DNA of 64,000 nucleotides from Herbiconiux daphne (GTDB taxonomy: Bacteria; Actinomycetota; Actinomycetes; Actinomycetales; Microbacteriaceae). Positions 41,722 through 50,818 of the stretch are shown here, piece by piece. The notes beneath the pieces are model-generated. The model searched no databases and was not told where the DNA came from. It saw nothing but the letters and a program-made list of their open reading frames with translations. How positions within the stretch are numbered: position 1 is the first letter of the stretch; every line of letters starts with the position of its first letter. The position numbers and the translations under genes were made by a program. The stretch spans positions 1-64,000 of the forward strand of contig NZ_JANLCJ010000011.1 of assembly GCF_024979295.1 (NCBI RefSeq), in the 5' to 3' direction.

Positions 41722-42603
41722 ATGTCGGACTACCTCGGATACGCAGACAAGGTCTGCGTCGTCACCGGCGCCGCGTCGGGCATGGGCAGGGCCCTCACCG
41801 AGATCCTCGTCGATTTCGGTGCCAAGGTCTACGCGATCGACCGCGTCGAATCGCCCATCCCCGGCGTCACCCGCTCCATCGTGGCGAACCTCGGAGACAA
41901 GGACTCGATCGACGAGGTCTTCGCCGGGCTCCCCGACACCATCGGCGCCTTCTTCGGGGTGGCCGGCGTCGCCGGGGTGCACAACACCTTCCTCGAGACC
42001 ATGACGGTCAACTACATCGCCAACAAGTACATCACCGACACCTACCTCGGCGATCGCCTGGCCGAGGGCGGTTCGATCACGTTCGTGACCTCGAACGGGG
42101 GGCTGCGCTGGGAGCTGCCCGGGCTGCGCGAAGAGCTCGTGCCGTTCACCCAGACCGTCGGCTGGGCGGAGCTCGTGGGCGTGACCGAGGACTTCAATGC
42201 GGAGTTCGGAGGAGAGCTGCCGGGCTTCCGCGGCTACATCCTCTCGAAGCGCGCCCTCAACCTGCTGGTGGCGGAGCAGGCCGGGCCGCTCGCCGGCCTG
42301 CGCAAGATCCGCATCAACGCCGTGCTCCCGGCCATGACGGTCTCGGGCATGATCGGCGACTTCGCCGAGATGCGTGGCGGCATGGACAAGCTCGAAGAGT
42401 CGAGCATCGGCCCGGCCGGCCGGCTGGCCGAGGCCGTCGACATGGCGCGCGTGCTCACGTTCCTCGGCAGCGACCTGGCCGGTTACGTGTCGGGAGCCCA
42501 TCTCTCGGTCGACTTCGGCATGAACTCCCTCGAGCTCGCCGGGCTGAAACCCGACCGGTTGCGCTGGACCATGCGCGACGCCCTCTCGGCCCAGCCCGCG
42601 TAG
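41722..42603 (+). CDS. SDR family oxidoreductase (3-alpha-hydroxysteroid dehydrogenase/carbonyl reductase type)
   Basis: 293 residues. TGAASGMG (15-22), and Tyr172/Lys176 in YILSK; the Ser of the active site (TSNGG, about 124) lies almost 50 residues before the Tyr, the long-insert arrangement seen in 3-alpha-HSD/carbonyl reductases rather than classical SDRs. It probably oxidises a ring hydroxyl. AAGGAAG precedes ATG 41722. First gene of the SDR-ALDH-P450-ferredoxin-DUF35-thiolase-CoA transferase-HtaA operon. Confidence 0.9.
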   Translation: MSDYLGYADKVCVVTGAASGMGRALTEILVDFGAKVYAIDRVESPIPGVTRSIVANLGDKDSIDEVFAGLPDTIGAFFGVAGVAGVHNTFLETMTVNYIANKYITDTYLGDRLAEGGSITFVTSNGGLRWELPGLREELVPFTQTVGWAELVGVTEDFNAEFGGELPGFRGYILSKRALNLLVAEQAGPLAGLRKIRINAVLPAMTVSGMIGDFAEMRGGMDKLEESSIGPAGRLAEAVDMARVLTFLGSDLAGYVSGAHLSVDFGMNSLELAGLKPDRLRWTMRDALSAQPA

Positions 42604-42663
42604 CCGCGGCGCGCATCCGCGGTTCTTCCCGACACCCTCCGACCGACACGAAAGGTCCATCCT

Positions 42664-44178
42664 GTGACTGACGTTCTCACCATCCGCGACACCCCGGTCA
42701 AACTCCAGCACGCCGACCGCCTCTTCATCGGTGGCGACTGGGTGCTGCCGACGAGCGGATCCGGGTTCGACATCATCGACTCCGCGACCGAGCAGCCGTT
42801 CTACCGGGTGGCGGAAGCCGGGCCGGCCGACATGGATGCCGCCATCACGGCCGCACGCTACGCCTTCGACCACACCGACTGGCCGCTTCTCGAGCCGGCC
42901 GAGCGAGCCGTCTACCTGCGCCGCCTCGCCGCCGGGCTGCGCGAGCGGTCGGACGAGGCCGCCACCTACTGGACCCGGCAGGCCGGACCGCTGTTCGCCA
43001 TGTCGTCGATGTCGATCAGCCGGGTGCCGGCCGCGTTCGAGGCCTACGCCGATCTGGCCGACACCTACCCCTGGATCGTTCCCGAGCAATCGCAGATGGC
43101 CTCGTTCGCGGCCGTCGTGGCCGAGCCGATCGGTGTCGTGGGCGCGATCGTTCCGTGGAACACGCCGCTCTCGCTGGCCGGGCACAAACTCGGGCCCGCG
43201 CTGATCTCCGGATGCACCGTGGTGCTGAAGCTGCCCCCGGAGGCCCCCGGCGAACTGCTCGTGCTCGCCGAGGTGGCTGCCGAGATCGGCCTGCCGCCGG
43301 GCGTGCTCAACGTGGTGACCGCGGGGCGCGAGGTCTCGGAACAGCTCGTGCGCGATGCCCGTGTCGACAAGATCGCCTTCACGGGGTCGAGTGCCGTCGG
43401 CACGCGGATCGCCAGCATCTGCGGTGAGCGGCTCGCCCGCTACACGCTCGAACTCGGCGGCAAGTCCGCCGCGGTGGTGCTCGACGACTACGACATCGCT
43501 GCGGCAGCCGCGGCGATCACGGGTCAGGAGATCTCGCTCACCGGTCAGAACTGCTCGTCGCTGACCCGGGTGATCGTGCTGAAGCACCGCCACGACGAGT
43601 TCGCCGACGCCCTCGGGTCGGCCTTCGGTGCAGTGCGCGTGGGCGACCCGTTCGATCCCGACTCGCAGATGGGTCCGCTCGCCATGAGTCGGCAACGCGA
43701 CCGCGTGCAGGAGTACATCAAGAAGGGCGTCGCCGACGGCGCGACCCTCGTCTCGGGGGGCGGAGTGCCCGACCATCTCGACCGCGGCTACTACGTCGAG
43801 CCCACCGTGTTCGCCAACGTCGACAACGCCTCGACCATCGCGCAGGAGGAGATCTTCGGCCCGGTGGTGTCGATCATCCCGGCCGATAGCGAGGAGCACG
43901 CGATCGAGCTCGCGAACGGCACGGTCTTCGGCCTCAATTCCGCCGTCTTCACCAACGACGTCGACCGGGCGTGGCACGTCGCCCGCCGGTTGCGCGCCGG
44001 CACCGTCGGACACAACGGCTTCAAGACCGACAGCCAGGTGGGCTTCGGGGGTGTGAAGCAGTCGGGCTATGGCCGCGAAGGCGGTGCCCGTGGCGTGGGC
44101 CCCTACGTCGAGCCGAAGACCGTGCTCTTCAACGACACCCCCACCCGCTTCCGCGAGCAGAACGGCGGCGCCCGATGA
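42664..44178 (+). CDS. Aldehyde dehydrogenase (NAD(P)-dependent)
   Basis: 504 residues. Catalytic Cys297 in GQNCSS and Glu263 in LELGGKS; cofactor turn FTGSSAVGT; PWNTPL near residue 160. It oxidises an aldehyde, probably produced by the P450/SDR, to the acid. GTG start with AAAGG upstream. The stop overlaps the P450 start (ATGA, 44175-44178). Confidence 0.94.
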   Translation: MTDVLTIRDTPVKLQHADRLFIGGDWVLPTSGSGFDIIDSATEQPFYRVAEAGPADMDAAITAARYAFDHTDWPLLEPAERAVYLRRLAAGLRERSDEAATYWTRQAGPLFAMSSMSISRVPAAFEAYADLADTYPWIVPEQSQMASFAAVVAEPIGVVGAIVPWNTPLSLAGHKLGPALISGCTVVLKLPPEAPGELLVLAEVAAEIGLPPGVLNVVTAGREVSEQLVRDARVDKIAFTGSSAVGTRIASICGERLARYTLELGGKSAAVVLDDYDIAAAAAAITGQEISLTGQNCSSLTRVIVLKHRHDEFADALGSAFGAVRVGDPFDPDSQMGPLAMSRQRDRVQEYIKKGVADGATLVSGGGVPDHLDRGYYVEPTVFANVDNASTIAQEEIFGPVVSIIPADSEEHAIELANGTVFGLNSAVFTNDVDRAWHVARRLRAGTVGHNGFKTDSQVGFGGVKQSGYGREGGARGVGPYVEPKTVLFNDTPTRFREQNGGAR

Positions 44179-45464
44179 GCACCATCGACATCGACCCGAC
44201 CACGGTCGACTTCTTCACCGATCCGGATGTCGCGGCCGAGGCCGAGCCCTACTTCGACCACCTGCTGGCCACCGCTCCGGTCTTCCGCGAGCCGAAGTAC
44301 GGGGTCGTCATCATCACCGGCTACGAGGAGGCGCTGCAGGTCTACCACCAGCCCGAGGTCTACTCCTCGATCAACCGCACCGGTGGCCCGATCATCGACA
44401 TCCCGGTCGAGCTCGTCGGCGACGATCTCACCGATATCCTCGAGCAGCACCGCGAGCACTTCGCGTCGAATGATCAGCTGGTCACCTTCGACCCGCCGAT
44501 GCACACCGACCACCGCTCCATCCTGATGGGGCTGATCACGCCGAAGCGGCTGAAAGAGAACGAGCAGTTCCTGAAAGACCTGGCCGACCGCTATCTCGAC
44601 GAGCTGCTGCCGCTCGCGCACTGCGACTTCATCTGGGACTACGCCAAGAAATACACGGTGCTCGCCGTCGCCGACCTGCTGGGTGTGCCGGTGGAGGACC
44701 ACCCGATGCTGCTCGAGCTGCTCGCATCGGGCCAGGGCCCGGTGCTCGGCAACCTCGAGCTGCAGAAGGCGCATCACAACGGCCTCGAGCGGCTCTACGA
44801 CTACTTCGTGGCGAAGATCGTCGAGCGCCGAGCGAACCCGCAGGACGACATCCTGACCGGCATGGCGCTCGCGACCTTCCCCGACGGCTCGCTGCCCGAG
44901 CCGATCGAGGTGGCCCGCATCGCCTCGAACCTCTTCGCCGCCGGGCAGGAGACCACGGTGCAACTGCTCGGCATCACGCTGCAGCGCATCGCCGACGACC
45001 AGGAGCTGCAGCAGCTGTTGCGCGAACAGCCGAACCTCATCTCGGCCTTCATCGAGGAGACGCTGCGCATCGAGGCGCCGATCAAGGGCTCGTTCCGGCT
45101 GGTGAAGCGGGCGACCGAGCTCGGCGGGCTGCAGCTCGCCCCCGGAACCAACGTGATGCTGCTGCACGGCGCGGCCGGCCGCGACACCCGGCTCTTCGAG
45201 AACCCCGGGGAGTTCGACGTGAAGCGCGCGAACGCCCGTCAGCACCTCGCCTTCGGCCGCGGCATCCACACCTGCCCCGGTGCACCGCTGGCCCGCGCCG
45301 AGGCCGTGTTCTCGATCCGGCGCATCCTGGAGCGCACCTCGAGCATCACGATCGACGAGGAGCACCATGGCCCGGCCGGGGCGCGCGAGTGGGACCTCAT
45401 GCGCAGCTACAAGTTCCGCGGTCACACCCACCTGTACCTGAAGTACACCCCGGCGGAGCCGTGA
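44175..45464 (+). CDS. Cytochrome P450 (catabolic, ferredoxin-dependent)
   Basis: 429 residues, soluble bacterial type. Heme ligand Cys367 in HLAFGRGIHTCPGAPLAR (FxxGxHxCxG); ExxR in FIEETLRIEAP; I-helix AGQETT, where Glu replaces the usual Asp of the acid-alcohol pair. It inserts oxygen into the pathway substrate using electrons from the ferredoxin encoded directly downstream (1-base overlap). Substrate not predictable from sequence; the CYP family needs an alignment. Confidence 0.95.
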   Translation: MSTIDIDPTTVDFFTDPDVAAEAEPYFDHLLATAPVFREPKYGVVIITGYEEALQVYHQPEVYSSINRTGGPIIDIPVELVGDDLTDILEQHREHFASNDQLVTFDPPMHTDHRSILMGLITPKRLKENEQFLKDLADRYLDELLPLAHCDFIWDYAKKYTVLAVADLLGVPVEDHPMLLELLASGQGPVLGNLELQKAHHNGLERLYDYFVAKIVERRANPQDDILTGMALATFPDGSLPEPIEVARIASNLFAAGQETTVQLLGITLQRIADDQELQQLLREQPNLISAFIEETLRIEAPIKGSFRLVKRATELGGLQLAPGTNVMLLHGAAGRDTRLFENPGEFDVKRANARQHLAFGRGIHTCPGAPLARAEAVFSIRRILERTSSITIDEEHHGPAGAREWDLMRSYKFRGHTHLYLKYTPAEP

Positions 45465-45676
45465 TGGCCGAGCACCTCACGGTCGACGGCGACCGCTGCA
45501 TGGGCTCGGGCCAGTGCACGTTCTATGCGCCGAACACCTTCGACCTCGACGACCTGAGCATCGCCTACGTCACCGACGAGCACGGCGACCCCGACGACAA
45601 AGTGCAGATGGCGATCGACGTCTGCCCGACCCGCGCGATCGCCCGGGCTGCGGCCGGCCAAGGAGAATCCGCATGA
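45464..45676 (+). CDS. [3Fe-4S] ferredoxin, P450 partner
   Basis: 70 residues with Cys12-x5-Cys18 and Cys54-Pro, the three-Cys pattern of P450-linked [3Fe-4S] ferredoxins (DRCMGSGQC; VCPTRAI). The second Cys of a [4Fe-4S] cluster is replaced by Gly/Ser. ATG 45464 overlaps the P450 stop; its own stop overlaps the next start (ATGA, 45673-45676). Electron donor to the P450. Confidence 0.93.
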   Translation: MAEHLTVDGDRCMGSGQCTFYAPNTFDLDDLSIAYVTDEHGDPDDKVQMAIDVCPTRAIARAAAGQGESA

Positions 45677-46065
45677 CCACCACGACCGAAGCTCTGGTGT
45701 CGGAGCCCGTTCCCGACCTCGACAGCGACAGCCCGCTCGCCGCGTTCCCCGAGGGGCCCCGCCTGGTCGGCACCCGCTGCGACGTCTGCGGCGTCACCAT
45801 GATCGGCAGCCGGGTGGTCTGCAGTTCGTGCGTGAGCCGCGAGGTGTCGGCGCTCGCCCTGCCGACCACCGGCGAGTTGTATTCGTTCACCCGGCTGCAC
45901 GGCCGCGGCGGCGACATCCGGCCGCTCGGCTACGTCGACCTCGACGGGGTCGGCGTGCGCACGCTCACCGATCTGCGTGAGACCTCGCCCTTGGTTCCGG
46001 GCATGCGGGTCGAACTCGGCGTCGACGGCGACGACTGGTTTTTCGCGCCGGCATCCGGCGTGTGA
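45673..46065 (+). CDS. DUF35 OB-fold/zinc-ribbon protein (thiolase partner)
   Basis: 130 residues. A CDVC...CSSC zinc ribbon (about 36-55) is followed by an OB-fold (GELYSFTRLHGRGGDIRPLGYVDL). DUF35 proteins form obligate complexes with thiolase-like enzymes such as those of steroid side-chain and acyl-CoA pathways. The thiolase gene follows immediately. AAGGAGAAT ribosome site. Confidence 0.9.
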   Translation: MTTTTEALVSEPVPDLDSDSPLAAFPEGPRLVGTRCDVCGVTMIGSRVVCSSCVSREVSALALPTTGELYSFTRLHGRGGDIRPLGYVDLDGVGVRTLTDLRETSPLVPGMRVELGVDGDDWFFAPASGV

Positions 46066-46079
46066 CAGAGAGAAGCCCC

Positions 46080-47228
46080 ATGTCCACAGATGTGTTCGTC
46101 ATCGCAGCCGCGATGATCCCCTTCGGCAAGCACCGCAGTTCCTCCTATGTGGGGCTCGCCGTTCCGCCCCTGATCGACGCGATGAAGGGCGCCGGCATCG
46201 AGAAGAGCGACGTGGATGCGGTCTACGTGGGCCACTCCTACGGCGGCATGATGACCGGTCAGCGCATCTGCAAGGAGATCGGTCTCGGCACCGTGCCGAC
46301 CGTGAACGTCGACAACGCGTGCTCGAGCGGTGCGACCGCCATCCACGAGGCGACGACCGCGATCGCGGAGGGCTTGATCGATGTGGCCGTGGTGATCGGC
46401 GTCGAGAAGCTCACCCAGTTCGGCGGCGGGGCTCTGCCGCTCTCGCCCGAAGACCGTGAGGTGAAGCAGGGCATCATCATGCCGGCGGTTTACGCGATGC
46501 GCGCCACCCGCTACCTGCACGACTTCGAGGCGACGTCCGAAGACCTCGCCCTGGTGAGCGTCAAAGCGCGGCGCCATGGGGCGCTCAACCCCTTCGCGCA
46601 GTTCCGCACGGAAGTCACTCTCGACGAAGTGCTGAATTCCCGTGCGGTGGCCGACCCGCTCACGCTGCTCATGTGCTGCCCGACCGGCGACGGCGCGGCG
46701 GTCGTGATCCTCGTCTCCGAGCGGGCGCGCCACAAGCTCGGCGCGACGAGCGCCATGCGGGTGGCGGCATCCGTTCTGCACTCGGGGCACGTCGAGGAGG
46801 GCTTCCGCGACATGACGAAACCCGAGATCACCTACGACTCGGCGCGCGACGCCTACGCGGAGGCCGGCATCGAGCCCAAGGACCTCGACATGATCGAGTG
46901 CCACGACGCCTTCTCGATCGCCGAACTGGTCTACTACGAAGCCCTCGGTCTCGCCGAGCACGGTCACGCCGTCGACCTGCTGCGTGACGGCCGCACCACG
47001 TTCGGGGGCGACGTCGTCGTCAACCCCAGCGGTGGGCTCCTCGCCAAGGGGCATCCGGTGGGAGCGAGCGGGGTGGCCCAGGCGGCCGAGGCGTTCTGGC
47101 AGCTCACGGGCGAGGCCGGTGCGCGCCAGATCGAGAACGCCCGCTGGGCGCTCACCCACGTCACCGGGGGCGGCACCGCCGGCCTCGACCACGGCGCCTG
47201 CACCATCCACATCTTCGAGGCGGCATGA
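46080..47228 (+). CDS. Thiolase family protein (SCP2-thiolase/lipid-transfer type)
   Basis: 382 residues. Nucleophile Cys81 in DNACSSGATA, His325 in KGHPVGASG, conserved ECHDAF and a near-C-terminal Cys in HGACTIHIFE. This is the non-decarboxylating thiolase group that pairs with DUF35 proteins and acts as thiolase or retro-aldol lyase on acyl-CoAs. ATG 46080 preferred (AGAGAGAAG upstream); a GTG at 46062 overlapping the previous stop is an alternative. The stop overlaps the CoA transferase start. Confidence 0.92.
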   Translation: MSTDVFVIAAAMIPFGKHRSSSYVGLAVPPLIDAMKGAGIEKSDVDAVYVGHSYGGMMTGQRICKEIGLGTVPTVNVDNACSSGATAIHEATTAIAEGLIDVAVVIGVEKLTQFGGGALPLSPEDREVKQGIIMPAVYAMRATRYLHDFEATSEDLALVSVKARRHGALNPFAQFRTEVTLDEVLNSRAVADPLTLLMCCPTGDGAAVVILVSERARHKLGATSAMRVAASVLHSGHVEEGFRDMTKPEITYDSARDAYAEAGIEPKDLDMIECHDAFSIAELVYYEALGLAEHGHAVDLLRDGRTTFGGDVVVNPSGGLLAKGHPVGASGVAQAAEAFWQLTGEAGARQIENARWALTHVTGGGTAGLDHGACTIHIFEAA

Positions 47229-48496
47229 CCGGCCCGGAGCGGCCGCCGCTGGAGGGGGTGCGGATCGTCGACCTCACGACGTTCCTCTCGGGCCCGTCGG
47301 CCACTCAGCTGCTCGGCGATCTCGGCGCCGAGGTCATCAAGGTGGAATCGCTCGACGGCGACTCGAGCCGCGCGATCGCCGGCCCCGAGGTCGCGGGTCA
47401 GAGCGCCTACTTCCTGGCGAACAACCGCAACAAGCGCAGCATCGCCATCGACCTCAAGTCGGCCCAGGGACTCGACATCATGAAGCGCCTGATCGCCGGC
47501 GCCGACGTCGTGATCGAGAACTTCCGCCCCGGTGTCTGCGCACGCTTGGGCATCGACCCTGAGGCCGTCACGGCCGAGCATCCGGCCCTAGTCTGGGCCT
47601 CGATCAGCGGGTTCGGCCAGCAGGGGCCGCTTCGGGAGAAGCCGGCCTACGACATGGTGGTGCAAGCGCTGAGCGGTGTGATGAGCCTCACCGGGCATCC
47701 GGGTGCGCCGGCAGCGCGACTCGGCATCCCGGCCGGCGACGTGGTCGCGGGACTCTACGCCGTGATCGGAGTGGTGTCGGCGCTCAGGGCCCGCTCCGAG
47801 ACGGGCCGCGGCCGCATCGTCGACGTCTCGATGCTCGGCGGCCAGCTGGCGATGCTCTCGTATCAGGCGCTCTACACGTTCATCAACCAGGTCGCTCCGG
47901 GCCCGCAAGGCGCCGGGCACGACTCGATCGCCACCTACCGATCCTTCCAGGGGGCGGACGGGCGCGAATTCGTGGTGACGGCGAACACGCCGCGCATGTG
48001 GCAGGCCCTGTGCCGCACGCTCGGGCTCGATGACCTCATCACCGATGAACGGTTCGTGGATGCCGCGAGCCGCTTGCACAATCGCGAAGCGCTCTGGGAG
48101 CTGCTCGAGGGCCGGTTCGCCGAGTCCAGTGCCGCGGACTGGGTCAGACGTCTCTCGGCCGTCCAGGTGCCGGTGGCCCCGGTGAAAGACGTGCTCGAGG
48201 CGCTCACCGATGCCCGCGCCGCGGACGACGGGTCGATCATCACCGTCGGGAACGGCGGCGCCGGCGGAGCCGAGTTCGAGAACGTGGCGACGCCCATCCG
48301 CTTCGTCGCGACCGCGGAGGTGGAGTCGCACTATCCGCCGCTGCTCGGTGAGCACACCGTCGACATCCTGGTTCACGATCTCGGGCTCAGCCCGAGCGAC
48401 GTCGACGCGCTGATCGTCGATCGCGTGGTCGCGGCGGCCGGAACGTCGACGCCCGCTCGCTCGTCGGCGCCCGCGGGCGTCGGCCAACCGGGATAG
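47225..48496 (+). CDS. CoA transferase family III (CaiB/BaiF)
   Basis: 423 residues. N-terminal LEGVRIVDLTTFLSGPSATQLLGDLGAEVIKVE (in part: LLGDLGAEVIKVE), NNRNKRSIAIDLKS, and the catalytic Asp143 in KPAYDMVVQALSG. It moves CoA between acyl-CoA donors and an organic acid, activating or recycling a pathway intermediate. The last 30 residues are low-complexity Ala/Ser/Pro. ATGA overlap with the thiolase. Confidence 0.93.
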   Translation: MTGPERPPLEGVRIVDLTTFLSGPSATQLLGDLGAEVIKVESLDGDSSRAIAGPEVAGQSAYFLANNRNKRSIAIDLKSAQGLDIMKRLIAGADVVIENFRPGVCARLGIDPEAVTAEHPALVWASISGFGQQGPLREKPAYDMVVQALSGVMSLTGHPGAPAARLGIPAGDVVAGLYAVIGVVSALRARSETGRGRIVDVSMLGGQLAMLSYQALYTFINQVAPGPQGAGHDSIATYRSFQGADGREFVVTANTPRMWQALCRTLGLDDLITDERFVDAASRLHNREALWELLEGRFAESSAADWVRRLSAVQVPVAPVKDVLEALTDARAADDGSIITVGNGGAGGAEFENVATPIRFVATAEVESHYPPLLGEHTVDILVHDLGLSPSDVDALIVDRVVAAAGTSTPARSSAPAGVGQPG

Positions 48497-48500
48497 CGCG

Positions 48501-48995
48501 ATGGCGTCGGACGAGACCGGGGGTTTCCTCCGCTGGGCGGTGCGCGAGTCGCTGCAGCGCTACGTGACCGTGATCTCGCGCGGCACCATCACGGTCGACG
48601 GCGGTGCGACCGTCGACGATGACGGCGTGTTCGCGTTCCCGGTGCGCGAGGTGGTGCGCGGCGACGGCGAGTGGGCGGTGTCGTGCGGTGGTGCGGTGCG
48701 CCTGACGGCGCACAACGGGTTGCTCGACATCCGCATCGCGGAGCCGGAGTTCGTGCTCGGCGCGGTCGGCGGCATCGTGCTCGCGCGCACCGACGACCAC
48801 GGCACGATCATCCCCGTTGCGGCGACCCCGCCTGTCGACGCGGTGCAGACGGCCGAGGGCCTGGCCTGGGCGGGCGTGCCGGCCGAGCTGCTCGAGACGG
48901 CGGTGGAGTTGTTCGGTGGCGTCTACCCCGCCGGCACCGAGCTCGCCCCGCTGACGATCTCGGTGCCCCGCGGGATCTCAGTCCGCCACGAGTGA
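48501..48995 (+). CDS. HtaA-domain protein, cytosolic (no signal peptide)
   Basis: 164 residues covering one HtaA domain: LRWAVRESLQRYVTVISRGTI (WxVKxSFxxY-like start), a GGATVDDDGVFAFPV strand pair, GGAVRLTAHNGLLDIRIAEPEFVLG (the V-x-F-x-H-G-x-LD-x-x-I pattern), and LTISVP at the end. Known HtaA domains bind heme at the cell surface of Corynebacterium. Here there is no signal peptide or anchor and the gene is the last in a P450/acyl-CoA operon, five bases after the CoA transferase. The 3' end overlaps the convergent ferredoxin gene by 18 bases. Confidence 0.8.
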   Translation: MASDETGGFLRWAVRESLQRYVTVISRGTITVDGGATVDDDGVFAFPVREVVRGDGEWAVSCGGAVRLTAHNGLLDIRIAEPEFVLGAVGGIVLARTDDHGTIIPVAATPPVDAVQTAEGLAWAGVPAELLETAVELFGGVYPAGTELAPLTISVPRGISVRHE

Positions 48996-49175
48996 CAGCG
49001 CGCGGCTCGGGCAGACCTCCACGGCCTCCCGCACCGCGGCGAGCGCGGCGCCGGGCTCGGGTGAATCGTCGAGCACCACGACTTTGCCGTCGTCGTCTTG
49101 ATCGAATGACTCGGGAGCGGAGAAGACGCACTGGCCCGCCCCGATGCAGACCGTGCGGCTGGCGATGATCTTCAT
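48978..49175 (-). CDS. [3Fe-4S] ferredoxin, partner of the second P450
   Basis: 65 residues: Cys10-x5-Cys16 (CIGAGQC) and Cys55-Pro (VCPSRAL). Same type as the ferredoxin at 45464 but clearly diverged. It follows the second P450 gene by two bases on the minus strand, so the pair is a unit. ATG 49175. Confidence 0.92.
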   Translation of the reverse strand: MKIIASRTVCIGAGQCVFSAPESFDQDDDGKVVVLDDSPEPGAALAAVREAVEVCPSRALSLVAD

Positions 49176-49177
49176 GC

Positions 49178-50347
49178 TCACCACGCCAGGGGGAGTTCGT
49201 AGAGGCCGAAGTTGCCGTGCTCCTTGAAGCGCAGTTGCGACACGGGGACGGTGAGCCTCAGGTTCGGCAGCCGGTCGATGATGCGCTGCAGCACCACCTC
49301 CAGCTCGAGCCGCGCCACGTTCTGGCCCAGGCACTGGTGCGGCCCGAAGCCGAAGGCGACGTGGTTGCGCGCCCCGCGGCTGAAGTCGATGCGGTCGGGC
49401 TCGGGGAACACCTCGGGATCGCGGTTGGCCGTGTTGGTGAGCGCCCACACGGTGGAGCCGGCGGGGATGGTGACCCCGTGCACGTCGAGGTCTTCGGTGG
49501 CCAGACGCAGGCCGCCCACCTCGGCGATCGTGAAGTAGCGCAGCAGCTCCTCGACCGCCTTCGGCAGGATGGCCGGGTCGTCGCGCAGCTGCTGCAGCAG
49601 TTCGGGCTGGTCGAGCAGGGTCATCACGGCGAGCGAGATCATGTTGCTGGTGGTCTCGTGGCCCGCGATCAGCAGCAGGAACCCGAGGCCGATCGCCTCG
49701 TCGCGGGTGGCGCCGGCGGCGAGCTGACGGCTCAGGATGTCGACACCGGGGGTGTCGAGCCGGGCATCGACCAGCGTGGCGATGTACTCCCGGATGGCGG
49801 CCGTGGCCGCCGTGCGTTCTTCGGGAGTGGCTCGCTGATCGGTGTAGATGGCGCTGTTGGTCTGGAAGAAGTGGTGGTCTTCGTAGGGCACGCCGAGCAG
49901 CTCGCCGATCACCATCGACGGCAGGGGCAGCGCGAGCGCCTCGACCAGGTCGCCCTCGTGAGGGCCGGCCAGCATGGCGTCGATCGCCTCGTCGACGATC
50001 TGCTCGATGCGCGGGCGTAGCGCGGCCACCTTCTTCACCGTGAACTCGCCCATCACCCGGCCGCGGATGAGGCTGTGGCGAGGCGGGTCCATCGCGATGA
50101 TCTGCCCCTGGATGGTGCCGGGGGAGTAGGCGGCATGAGCCGGATGATCGGGCTTGGAGCGGTCGGAGCTGAAGCGGAAGTCGCTCAGCACGGCCCGCAC
50201 GTCGTCGTACTTCGTGATGGCCCAGACGCCCCGCCCCCGGCCCGCCCAGTCGAGCAGGGCGACCGGATTGGTCGACTGCAGTTCGCGGTGCTGCTCGGGC
50301 GGCCCATAGGGCTCGGTGCGGGCGTCGTCGAAGTCTGTCTTCAGCAT
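49178..50347 (-). CDS. Cytochrome P450 (second)
   Basis: 389 residues. Heme ligand Cys339 in HVAFGFGPHQCLGQNVAR; I-helix IAGHETTSN; ExxR in VEELLRY. The closest look is to the CYP105/CYP107-like actinobacterial soluble enzymes (inference). ATG 50347 was chosen with GGGAGAG upstream; the frame extends 19 codons further, into the divergent promoter region. It forms an operon with the [3Fe-4S] ferredoxin at 48978 and is divergent from the 7Fe ferredoxin at 50497. Confidence 0.94.
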   Translation of the reverse strand: MLKTDFDDARTEPYGPPEQHRELQSTNPVALLDWAGRGRGVWAITKYDDVRAVLSDFRFSSDRSKPDHPAHAAYSPGTIQGQIIAMDPPRHSLIRGRVMGEFTVKKVAALRPRIEQIVDEAIDAMLAGPHEGDLVEALALPLPSMVIGELLGVPYEDHHFFQTNSAIYTDQRATPEERTAATAAIREYIATLVDARLDTPGVDILSRQLAAGATRDEAIGLGFLLLIAGHETTSNMISLAVMTLLDQPELLQQLRDDPAILPKAVEELLRYFTIAEVGGLRLATEDLDVHGVTIPAGSTVWALTNTANRDPEVFPEPDRIDFSRGARNHVAFGFGPHQCLGQNVARLELEVVLQRIIDRLPNLRLTVPVSQLRFKEHGNFGLYELPLAW

Positions 50348-50496
50348 TGAAGGCTCTCCCTCTGGTGGGAAACAACCCACGTCGTGGTAAGGTTTTTGGG
50401 CCACATGGCTTAGTAATCAGTTTAGCCGCGCACCGCGCACTTGACGAGACCTAGGCACCAATTTCCATCGCACGAAGATGTTCGGGAGAGAAAAAC

Positions 50497-50811
50497 ATGG
50501 CTTTTGTCGTCACCCAGGCGTGTATCGACGTCAAGGATCGCAGCTGCATCCAAGTCTGCCCCGCTGACTGCCTCTACGAGGGCGAGCGGATGATGTACAT
50601 CAACCCGGAGCAGTGCATCAACTGCGGAGCGTGCGAGCCCGTGTGCCCCACCGAGGCGATCCGCTTCGACGAAGAGGTCGAGGGCGAAGACGAGATCTTT
50701 TTAGACATCAATGCTCAATTCTTCGAGGCTCTCGGCCCCGTGAAGGGCGGGCGCAAGATGGGCAAGATCGAGCACGACGCCGACTACGTGTCCGAGCTGC
50801 CCCGCGCCTGA
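50497..50811 (+). CDS. fdxA: 7Fe ferredoxin ([3Fe-4S][4Fe-4S], FdxA type)
   Basis: 104 residues with Cys9, 17, 21, 25 and the second motif CINCGACEPVCP (Cys40, 43, 46, 50), the arrangement of Azotobacter FdI/actinobacterial FdxA. An acidic linker and a C-terminal helix follow. Monocistronic between convergent neighbours. It is a paralogue of the ferredoxin at 54775. Probable electron carrier between the reductases and P450 systems or general metabolism. Confidence 0.93.
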   Translation: MAFVVTQACIDVKDRSCIQVCPADCLYEGERMMYINPEQCINCGACEPVCPTEAIRFDEEVEGEDEIFLDINAQFFEALGPVKGGRKMGKIEHDADYVSELPRA

Positions 50812-50818
50812 CTCCTGG

